DNA of 5,063 nucleotides from Minisyncoccota bacterium. Lineage in GTDB: Bacteria; Patescibacteriota; Microgenomatia; UBA1400; PJMF01. The translations under genes and the position numbers were made by a program. The stretch lies in the NCBI GenBank assembly GCA_014728425.1, contig WJLO01000077.1, positions 1 through 5,063 of the forward strand, given 5' to 3'. This document shows, one piece after another, positions 1 through 4,582 of this stretch (the first letter of the stretch is position 1; each line of letters starts with the position of its first letter). Below the pieces are notes generated by a model, which was not told where the DNA came from, ran no database searches, and saw only the letters and a program-made list of their open reading frames with translations.

Positions 1-717
1 ACTATTAATAGGAAATGGTAAAGAAACATGGCCAGTACTAGGATTAATAGCAGCGCCACTAACAATACTGCCGTCTGGCAGCTTGACTTGAAACTCAGAG
101 CGAGTTAGTAGATCCATAGGATTACCAGCGCATTGAAACTTAACCACGTTTTGGTTAGGCACTAGGCTGCTATCGTCGGTAATGACATTACCACTAGCAT
201 TATCAAGCATGCTGATGCTGTTGCAGGTTGGGGAAGGAGGATTGGTGGGGGTATCACCGCCGCCTCCAGGGGTACTACTTGGAGAGAGGGAGTCGTCAGC
301 ACACCATAAGGAATTTCCACAAGGATTGCATATTACTTCACAATCGGTGTCTCCTTCACATTTGGGTTCGCAATATGGGATACAGAATCCATTGCTGTCA
401 AGCTCACACCCCTTTTTTTCACAAGTACCACAATCACCGAATTTATAACAGTTATCGCTACAATCAGTCCACTCATCGCAATCATTAGGCCCACCGCTGG
501 GATTAATAAGGTATGGGGTGGGAGTATAAGTTGGCGCAGTAGGATCTTGCTCACAACACACTCTTTGACCTGAGCAAGCTGGATCACAAGTGCTAGCAGG
601 AGTGTAACCATAAGGACATTCAGCAGGAAAACATCGAGCAGCATGTGCAAGGCGCATTTGTGCTACAGAGACAATGCTTGTGATAATGATGCTTAGTATA
701 ATTATTCTTTGTTTCAT
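1..717 (-). CDS. Secreted cysteine-rich protein, C-terminus cut by window edge
   Basis: An open frame of 239 codons starts at ATG 717-715 and stays open to the left edge, so the protein is partial. Residues 1-26 form a signal peptide: basic n-region (KQR), hydrophobic core rich in Ile/Val (5-19) and an A-H-A site before residue 27. Residues 29-139 hold 19 cysteines (C29, C34, C44, C48, C54, C55, C80, C86, C90, C96, C99, C104, C112, C116, C120, C126, C130, C133, C139), which suggests a disulfide-stabilised module. A Pro/Gly/Ser/Thr linker (143-164) follows. From C165 a beta-rich segment begins, with a second Cys at C196 and the pattern EFQVKLPDG at 208-216, resembling Ig-like domains of secreted surface proteins. 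The start lies 3 nt after the stop of the upstream membrane protein gene, so the two are probably cotranscribed. The Shine-Dalgarno is weak (GGA in the upstream gene's last codons). I do not recognise the family; secretion is well supported, function is unknown. Confidence 0.85.
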   Translation of the reverse strand, partial: MKQRIIILSIIITSIVSVAQMRLAHAARCFPAECPYGYTPASTCDPACSGQRVCCEQDPTAPTYTPTPYLINPSGGPNDCDEWTDCSDNCYKFGDCGTCEKKGCELDSNGFCIPYCEPKCEGDTDCEVICNPCGNSLWCADDSLSPSSTPGGGGDTPTNPPSPTCNSISMLDNASGNVITDDSSLVPNQNVVKFQCAGNPMDLLTRSEFQVKLPDGSIVSGAAINPSTGHVSLPFPINS

Positions 718-720
718 TCT

Positions 721-1947
721 TTAATCCATTAGTAATAGTACTAAGATAAGACTCGCATTAGTGGTTGACTTTACCACTCGGTTTTTACTTTGTTTAAAGT
801 TAAAGCAGTAGTCGTTGCTTAAACTAGCATTTTTCCCTTGAGTGTCAAAGTTGTTGTTGATGAGATAGCTGACAATGTTTTCTGAAACCTGATAGTTCTT
901 TTTTTGTGTTTGCTGATACAAGTGTTGACTAAAAACGCCACAAATTGCTTTAGCGTCTAGATGATAATTCAGTTGACTTACATTAGCTTGTTGCCAAATT
1001 TGTTCGGCAGCAGCAAGGTATTGAGATTTATTAGTTGTTTGATAAAGGTCTAGGGCACTCTCTCCTAGAGCGCAAGCTTCTTTTACATAATTTTGGTAGC
1101 CATTGTTAGATAGTAGCATTTCGGCCTGACTATAAAAAAACTCAGCCTGATCAAGCAAGCTAGTGTTATTAGTAATTTTGTATTTGCCTACCAGTTCAGA
1201 GGGGTAAAAGCTAGCATATTTGAGATCATCGAGGGCAATTACTAGCTGATTAGAATCTTGTTTTGCTAAAGCAACTAAATCTGGTCTTATAGAACTAAAC
1301 AAACATATGTTGCGAATTTTTGATTTATCGTCGTTTGAAAAAGAATTGCTCTGCCATAACTCAGCCATGAGTTTACAGTTCCAAAAATCATTTTGAATAG
1401 CGGGAATGATATCAGGGTTTGTATTGATAGCGAGGTCATTTTTAACTAGGTTAAGTTGGTTTTGATCACCAGTCTTTTGATAGTATTTAAATCTGGCCCA
1501 TATTGGCCTAGGTCCAGAATGATTTGCTTTTACTTCTTGACACCTGCCATTAGGATCACAAGTTTTTCCAAGCAAATAAGCACCTTTATCGTTTTTCATG
1601 CTATCCAAGCAACTTAATATTTGTTTTGCTGTTTGTGTTTTATTAACAGTATCCTCAGTGCTTGCCTGTTGTCTAGTTTCACCAACTCCCTGTTGTTGCA
1701 CTAAGGTTAGGCCAACTGCCCCGCCCACTACTACTAATAACAAGACCACCAGGCCACCTAGCATTTTAGGTGAGAGTTTGGATTTTTTAGGCATGGCTGG
1801 CTCGGGCTTGCTCACAGGAGGCTTTTTCGGCATTAATGGCTTTGAATCTGAGTTAGGAATGGAGTGACCAACACTGCTTGCTTGAGAATTGGGCAGGTTA
1901 GGGCTACTTGAAAAAGAATTGGTTTGACTACCAGTAGCGTTAATCAT
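721..1947 (-). CDS. Single-pass membrane protein with helical extracytoplasmic domain, unknown function
   Basis: The frame is open from TTG 1983 (420 codons). I prefer ATG 1947 (408 residues) because the only Shine-Dalgarno-like sequence (AGGTG, 1985-1989) lies 1 nt from the TTG, too close to serve it. Neither start has a good site. In the 408-residue numbering, residues 1-61 are a Ser/Asn/Pro/Lys-rich, probably disordered cytoplasmic tail with MPKKP and MPKKSK motifs. A single membrane helix follows at about 62-83, preceded by lysines, which predicts the N-terminus inside. The outer part (84-408) is mostly helical with eight cysteines, an even number suited to disulfides. Segments such as ALDLYQTTNKSQYLAAAEQI (from about residue 298) and the C-terminal KSTTNASLILVLLL recall helical-hairpin (TPR-like or alpha/alpha-barrel, glycosidase-like) repeats. 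That likeness is by eye, and no catalytic residues can be named. It is first in a minus-strand operon with the Cys-rich secreted protein 3 nt downstream, suggesting a shared cell-surface role. Confidence 0.82.
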   Translation of the reverse strand: MINATGSQTNSFSSSPNLPNSQASSVGHSIPNSDSKPLMPKKPPVSKPEPAMPKKSKLSPKMLGGLVVLLLVVVGGAVGLTLVQQQGVGETRQQASTEDTVNKTQTAKQILSCLDSMKNDKGAYLLGKTCDPNGRCQEVKANHSGPRPIWARFKYYQKTGDQNQLNLVKNDLAINTNPDIIPAIQNDFWNCKLMAELWQSNSFSNDDKSKIRNICLFSSIRPDLVALAKQDSNQLVIALDDLKYASFYPSELVGKYKITNNTSLLDQAEFFYSQAEMLLSNNGYQNYVKEACALGESALDLYQTTNKSQYLAAAEQIWQQANVSQLNYHLDAKAICGVFSQHLYQQTQKKNYQVSENIVSYLINNNFDTQGKNASLSNDYCFNFKQSKNRVVKSTTNASLILVLLLMD

Positions 1948-1949
1948 TA

Positions 1950-1973
1950 GTTCATTATTGCATTTTTTTTCAT
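1950..1973 (-). other. Possible 8-codon upstream ORF overlapping the membrane-protein start
   Basis: On the minus strand an ATG at 1973 opens a tiny frame encoding MKKNAIMN. Its TAA stop (1949-1947) shares its last A with the preferred ATG of the membrane protein (TAATG). An AGGTG at 1985-1989 sits 11 nt upstream of this ATG, a better though long spacing than it has to the in-frame TTG at 1983. This could be a leader peptide that delivers ribosomes to the main start by termination-reinitiation, or it may be chance in an A-rich stretch. Confidence 0.25.
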
Positions 1974-2022
1974 AATAAAACAAGCACCTGAAACTTTTAA
2001 AATAAACTTCAGACTATACTCT

Positions 2023-2052
2023 AGAATACAGAAGTAATTTAAGTTGAGTCAA
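2023..2052 (-). promoter_or_regulatory. Predicted promoter of the surface-protein operon
   Basis: Read on the minus strand, TTGACT (2052-2047) and TATTCT (2028-2023) are separated by 18 bp, close to the housekeeping sigma consensus. The expected transcription start is near 2016, leaving a leader of about 70 nt before the ATG at 1947. It lies in the 134-bp region shared with the divergent rpsA promoter. Confidence 0.55.
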
Positions 2053-2074
2053 TAGGGAATTTTTTCTCTAGTTG

Positions 2075-2083
2075 TGTTATACT
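2075..2083 (+). promoter_or_regulatory. Predicted extended -10 promoter of rpsA
   Basis: TGTTATACT fits the extended -10 pattern TGnTATAAT with one mismatch in the hexamer. There is no convincing -35 at 16-18 bp (the sequence there is GGGAAT), as extended -10 promoters tolerate. Start of transcription would be near 2090, giving a leader of about 28 nt that holds the ribosome binding site. Confidence 0.5.
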
Positions 2084-2097
2084 TCCCCCATCTGAAA

Positions 2098-2106
2098 GAA
2101 AGGGGA
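2098..2106 (+). promoter_or_regulatory. Ribosome binding site of rpsA
   Basis: GAAAGGGGA is a purine-rich Shine-Dalgarno-like stretch ending 11 nt before the ATG at 2118, with a T-rich spacer. It supports the chosen start and contrasts with the 53-residue gene downstream, which has none. Confidence 0.6.
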
Positions 2107-2117
2107 CATTTTTTTAT

Positions 2118-3260
2118 ATGAGTCAGAAGACCAAAAAGACCACTAAATCAACGAAAGGAGCCAAAAAAGCTACTGGTAAAAAACCACAAACCATGGCCGA
2201 TTTGTTGGAGAACCTAGACCAACCTCTGGTGGTACCTAAAAAAGGCGAAGTGGTAAAGGGCACTATTAAAGCTAAAAACAAACGTAGTTTAACTATTGAT
2301 ATTGGAGCCAAAACCGAAGCCATTGTTAATGACCGCGAGTTTGATTTTGCTCAAGATTTTATCAAAGACTTAAAAGTTGGTGATGAAATCGAAGGAGTAG
2401 TGATCTCTTCAGAAAACGATCGTGGTCAAGTGATTTTATCACTTAAAGGAGCTGCCACTGAAGCTAAATGGCAGTTTTTCCAAGAAGCTTTAGATGAAGA
2501 AAAAGAGCTTGCAGCTAAGGCTTTAGAAGTTAATAAAGGCGGTTTAATTGTAGAGATTAATGGCGTGCGTGGCTTTGTGCCTTCTAGTCAATTTAGCCGT
2601 AAATACCTAGGTAAGTTAAGAGAACTTAAAGGTAAGACTATTAAAGTCAAAGCTATTGAAGTTGATCAAGAAAAAAACCGTTTAATTTTTTCTGAGCGCC
2701 ATGTTAGCGAAGCAGAAGAGCTGGCTTTACGTGATCAGGCAGTAAAAAAGGTTAAAGAAGGCGAAGTCTATGAAGGAGTGGTTTCTGGAGTCATGCATTT
2801 TGGTTTGTTTGTTACTGTAGAGATTCCGGTTAATAAAGATAAGATCGGTTATGCCGAAGGCTTGGTACATATTTCTGAAATCAGTTGGGAAAAAGTTAAT
2901 CATCCTAAAGACTATCATCAAACTGGTGATCGCATTAAAGTTAAGGTTTTAGGTGTTGATGATAAAACCAACAAGCTTAATCTTTCTATTAAACAACTCA
3001 AAGCTGACCCTTGGGAAACTGCTGCAGAAAAATACTTACCAGGGACTACTTTTACTGGAAAAGTTTCACGATTAGAGTCTTTTGGAGTGTTTGTTAATGT
3101 AGAACCAGGAGTAGATGGCTTGATCCATGCTACTAACCTTAAAGGCCAGACTTTAGCAGTTGATGATGAGGTCACAGTTAATGTAGAGAGCATTGAGCCA
3201 GAGCAACGCCGCATGAGCTTAAGCTTAGTGCCTACAGAAGTGCCGATGGGCTACAAATAA
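2118..3260 (+). CDS. rpsA: Ribosomal protein S1, four S1 domains
   Basis: S1 is the RNA-binding protein of the small ribosomal subunit that helps recruit and unfold mRNA. The 380-residue product has a Lys/Thr-rich basic tail (1-25), then four S1 (OB-fold) repeats at about 42-110, 127-195, 213-292 and 307-371. Diagnostic motifs are GAKTEAIV (63-70) in repeat 1, GVRGFVPSSQFS (149-160) in repeat 2, FGLFV (228-232) with GLVHISEIS (248-256) in repeat 3, and FGVFV (322-326) with GLIHATNL (334-341) in repeat 4. Repeats 3 and 4 are closest to the classic S1 RNA-binding consensus; repeats 1 and 2 are the more diverged type used in S1 for ribosome attachment. Escherichia coli S1 has six repeats and about 557 residues, so this is a short form like those of Gram-positive and candidate-phylum bacteria. 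The start is fixed by the AAAGGGGA site upstream. A general S1-domain RNA-binding protein is the only real alternative. Confidence 0.9.
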   Translation: MSQKTKKTTKSTKGAKKATGKKPQTMADLLENLDQPLVVPKKGEVVKGTIKAKNKRSLTIDIGAKTEAIVNDREFDFAQDFIKDLKVGDEIEGVVISSENDRGQVILSLKGAATEAKWQFFQEALDEEKELAAKALEVNKGGLIVEINGVRGFVPSSQFSRKYLGKLRELKGKTIKVKAIEVDQEKNRLIFSERHVSEAEELALRDQAVKKVKEGEVYEGVVSGVMHFGLFVTVEIPVNKDKIGYAEGLVHISEISWEKVNHPKDYHQTGDRIKVKVLGVDDKTNKLNLSIKQLKADPWETAAEKYLPGTTFTGKVSRLESFGVFVNVEPGVDGLIHATNLKGQTLAVDDEVTVNVESIEPEQRRMSLSLVPTEVPMGYK

Positions 3261-3298
3261 ATTAACAACCTAACTGCAGCGCAAAGCAATCTTTTTTC

Positions 3299-3307
3299 TG
3301 GTATAAT
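3299..3307 (+). promoter_or_regulatory. Extended -10 promoter for the 53-residue gene
   Basis: TGGTATAAT is a perfect extended -10 element, preceded by a T-run (3292-3297). No -35 is evident at the usual distance. With the last T of the hexamer at 3307 (position -7), +1 falls on 3314, the A of the next gene's ATG. That predicts a leaderless mRNA and transcription independent of rpsA. Confidence 0.6.
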
Positions 3308-3313
3308 AAAAGT

Positions 3314-3475
3314 ATGGCAAAACAACGCATGATTGTCACTGACGACCAAGTCTTAATTGATATGGATCTGTTATTTAACGCTATTCGTGAGGCTAAAGGT
3401 GACTGGGAACAAGTAGAAGATGACATGAATAATTACTTGAATTCTGTCCAATCCATGGTTGGTGAGGAGGAATAA
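3314..3475 (+). CDS. Small conserved-looking hypothetical protein, 53 residues
   Basis: ATG 3314 opens a 53-codon frame ending in TAA 3473-3475. The product begins MAKQRMIVTDDQVLIDMDLL and is acidic at its C-terminus (MVGEEE). It contains one probable amphipathic helix region (about 17-47) and has no signal peptide, membrane segment or cysteine. Support for its being real: a perfect extended -10 box directly upstream, good codon structure without rare codons, and its last codons supplying the GGAGG site of the following gene, which begins 2 nt after its stop. It has no Shine-Dalgarno, and the predicted transcript starts on the ATG itself. An alternative start at M6 (3329) also lacks a site. 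The pairing suggests a small partner or regulator of the 206-residue protein, but I recognise no family. Confidence 0.75.
   Translation: MAKQRMIVTDDQVLIDMDLLFNAIREAKGDWEQVEDDMNNYLNSVQSMVGEEE
3466..3470 (+). promoter_or_regulatory. Ribosome binding site inside the 53-residue gene
   Basis: GGAGG matches the anti-Shine-Dalgarno core and lies 7 nt before ATG 3478. It is made of the last Glu codons of the small gene, so translation of the two genes is probably coupled. It decides the start of the 206-residue gene. Confidence 0.75.
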
Positions 3476-3477
3476 TC

Positions 3478-4098
3478 ATGCTCAATCGAGTTTCCAAATA
3501 TGTCATCACCTGCGGTGACGAAGGTGTTCAGCTTAATGAAGGTCAGCGTATCGCATTTGCTGGCGCAGGTTTAAAACTTCCTGGCTTTGCTCAAGCAGTA
3601 AAAATCTTAAAGAAACTTCTTAAGGCAGATTTACATATTGCTGCTAATCAAGAAAATGCTTGGGTAAAAGAAAAATTTCAACTTTCTCGTTGGGAAGAAG
3701 TTGATGCTACCATGCAACAACAAGTGGAGGCTTTGGCTGATAAACAAGACCTAAAATATGTAGGCCTACTGCCTTTTGCTGACCCTAAAGAATTAATTGA
3801 TGGGGTCAAAGGCCACATGGTTAGGCCTAAAGAAATTCATATTGCTACTGGCATTAGTTTTACCTTAGGTGGCGGAGAAAAGACTTATAACTTAGGCTTT
3901 TATCAAATCTCTGCAGATTGGGTAAGTAAAGCTCCTTTAGATTTAGTAAAAAAAGTGATTACTCCACAGGTTGAGTTTTACCAACAACTGGCTGGTAAAA
4001 AACGTCAACTTAAGTATGACTTTCAAACAAAAGGTGTTTTAGATGAGGATTTAGCCAAAGCTAACAAAGTAGTTTTAGCTAAACTAGGGATTAAATAA
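3478..4098 (+). CDS. Hypothetical soluble protein, 206 residues, unknown function
   Basis: The start is fixed by a strong GGAGG site 7 nt upstream; the stop is TAA. The protein has no signal peptide or membrane segment and is rich in Lys, Gln and Ala, so it should be cytoplasmic. By eye, residues 25-60 look like alternating helix and strand, with a short glycine turn (GAGLKLPG, 29-36) that is not a Walker motif. Residues 72-90 form a charged helix, 93-140 a probable beta-rich core with the turn FTLGGGEKTY (128-137), and 150-206 end in Lys-rich helices. There is one cysteine (C12) and no recognisable catalytic motif. It follows the 53-residue gene by 2 nt and precedes the tRNA-Ala/23S promoter; both neighbours in the same direction are translation genes, which hints at, but does not show, a link to RNA or ribosomes. 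I do not recognise the family. Confidence 0.85.
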   Translation: MLNRVSKYVITCGDEGVQLNEGQRIAFAGAGLKLPGFAQAVKILKKLLKADLHIAANQENAWVKEKFQLSRWEEVDATMQQQVEALADKQDLKYVGLLPFADPKELIDGVKGHMVRPKEIHIATGISFTLGGGEKTYNLGFYQISADWVSKAPLDLVKKVITPQVEFYQQLAGKKRQLKYDFQTKGVLDEDLAKANKVVLAKLGIK

Positions 4099-4238
4099 GC
4101 CGGCCTTACCTTGTTTGCCCAGCGTACCTTCTAGTTGCATTTTTTGGTAAACTTTTATATAATATTTTTTCCACGCGACATTCTCTGGTTTACAGCAGAA
4201 TCCCTCCGCACAAATATATAAGGATTAAGCCCTAACTA
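4099..4238 (+). other. Leader region between the 206-residue gene and tRNA-Ala
   Basis: This 140-bp gap holds the strong promoter at 4135-4163 and then an untranslated leader of about 69 nt. No convincing terminator for the preceding gene is present: I find no GC-rich stem followed by a T-run. Read-through from the 206-residue gene into the RNA unit is therefore possible. No boxA copy is seen in this leader. Confidence 0.5.
4135..4163 (+). promoter_or_regulatory. Promoter of the tRNA-Ala/23S rRNA unit
   Basis: TTGCAT (4135-4140) and a perfect TATAAT (4158-4163) are separated by exactly 17 bp, the best promoter in the window. Transcription should start near 4170, leaving a leader of about 69 nt before the tRNA. 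It begins 37 bp after the stop of the preceding gene and implies that the 23S gene does not depend on a 16S promoter. Confidence 0.7.
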
Positions 4239-4312
4239 GGGCCCTTAGCTCAGCTGGCTAGAGCGCCTCGCTTGCAACGAGGAGGCCAAGGGTTCGAGTC
4301 CCTTAGGGTCCA
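4239..4312 (+). tRNA. trnA: tRNA-Ala, anticodon UGC
   Basis: A full cloverleaf folds by hand. The acceptor stem GGGCCCT (4239-4245) pairs with AGGGTCC (4305-4311) and includes the G3-U70 wobble that identifies alanine tRNA. The D-stem is GCTC/GAGC (4248-4251, 4261-4264). The anticodon stem CCTCG/CGAGG encloses loop CTTGCAA (4271-4277) with anticodon TGC. A 5-nt variable loop follows, then T-stem AAGGG/CCCTT around TTCGAGT (4293-4299). The discriminator is A4312 and CCA is not encoded (CTG follows), so a CCA-adding enzyme is required. It precedes the 23S gene, its usual place in a 16S-23S spacer. Confidence 0.97.
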
Positions 4313-4415
4313 CTGATTTTAAGTTAATCTGAAGAAAATTAAAAAAATACTTATATAAACATTAATTGTTAATGCCAAAGACTTAATAAGTGTTTAAGCT
4401 TGTTAGGTTTTAATC

Positions 4416-4435
4416 ACTAACAACTAATTGTTAGT
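4416..4435 (+). promoter_or_regulatory. boxB-like hairpin upstream of boxA
   Basis: ACTAACAA (4416-4423) and TTGTTAGT (4428-4435) form an 8-bp stem with a 4-nt loop, 5 nt before boxA. The order hairpin then boxA matches the rrn antitermination region of other bacteria. An alternative partner for the left arm exists at 4400-4406 (TTGTTAG). Confidence 0.5.
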
Positions 4436-4440
4436 TACTT

Positions 4441-4452
4441 TGCTCTTTAACA
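4441..4452 (+). promoter_or_regulatory. boxA of the rRNA antitermination system
   Basis: TGCTCTTTAACA is identical to the classic rrn boxA bound in the nascent RNA by NusB and ribosomal protein S10, which with NusA and NusG lets RNA polymerase pass Rho-dependent terminators in the untranslated rRNA. Here it lies between tRNA-Ala and 23S, as spacer boxA elements do in linked operons. Confidence 0.8.
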
Positions 4453-4582
4453 AGTGAAGAGAACGAAAGTCAGTAATTTAATTACGTTACTTTTAATCAA
4501 GATGAGTTTAACTTAACTTGGTTAAATTGAGTAACTGTAGTTCAAGTACAACAGTACAACAAAGCAAAATAAGCAATTTGCT

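Larger units (their letters stand above)
4313..4582 (+). other. tRNA-Ala to 23S spacer, transcribed, no protein gene
   Basis: These 270 nt are AT-rich and lack a coding frame with a binding site. They hold short hairpins (4360-4374, stem CATTAA/TTAATG), two competing hairpins at 4400-4434, a boxA at 4441-4452 and an 8-bp tandem duplication (AGTACAAC twice, 4545-4560). Precursor processing sites for the tRNA 3' end and the 23S 5' end must lie here. No Rho-independent terminator is seen, which supports one transcript from tRNA into 23S. Confidence 0.75.

Noticed and set aside
182..650. Three overlapping frames of 86-105 codons (182-448 and 228-488 plus, 333-650 minus)
   Set aside because: They lie within the Cys-rich secreted gene, have no ribosome binding sites and give low-complexity translations without domain character. 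The reading with signal peptide and patterned cysteines is clearly the real one.
1598..1867. Plus-strand frame of 89 codons with a hydrophobic N-terminus resembling a signal peptide
   Set aside because: It is antisense to the membrane helix and Pro/Lys-rich tail of the minus-strand membrane protein. Its hydrophobicity comes from that, and no promoter or binding site precedes it.
2123..3214. Minus-strand frames inside rpsA
   Set aside because: They are antisense to a well-supported S1 gene and carry no start signals.
3261..3298. Rho-independent terminator after rpsA (T-run at 3292-3297)
   Set aside because: No stable GC stem precedes the T-run; only a 3-bp TGC/GCA pairing can be drawn. The T-run fits better as upstream sequence of the extended -10 promoter.
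1..4098. Alternative genetic code with TGA read as Gly or Trp
   Set aside because: All five genes lack in-frame TGA, use TGG for Trp and GGN for Gly; the four visible stops are TAA.
4147..4194. Inverted repeat GTAAAC/GTTTAC as a hairpin or operator
   Set aside because: The arms are only 6 bp with a 36-nt loop, and the left arm lies in the spacer of the strong promoter. This is expected by chance in AT-rich DNA.
4189..4220. Second promoter for tRNA-Ala (TTTACA and TATATA)
   Set aside because: The spacing is 20 bp, outside the normal range, and a much better promoter lies just upstream.
4545..4560. AGTACAAC tandem pair as the start of a repeat array
   Set aside because: There are only two 8-bp copies and none elsewhere in the window. 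It is most likely a local duplication in the spacer.
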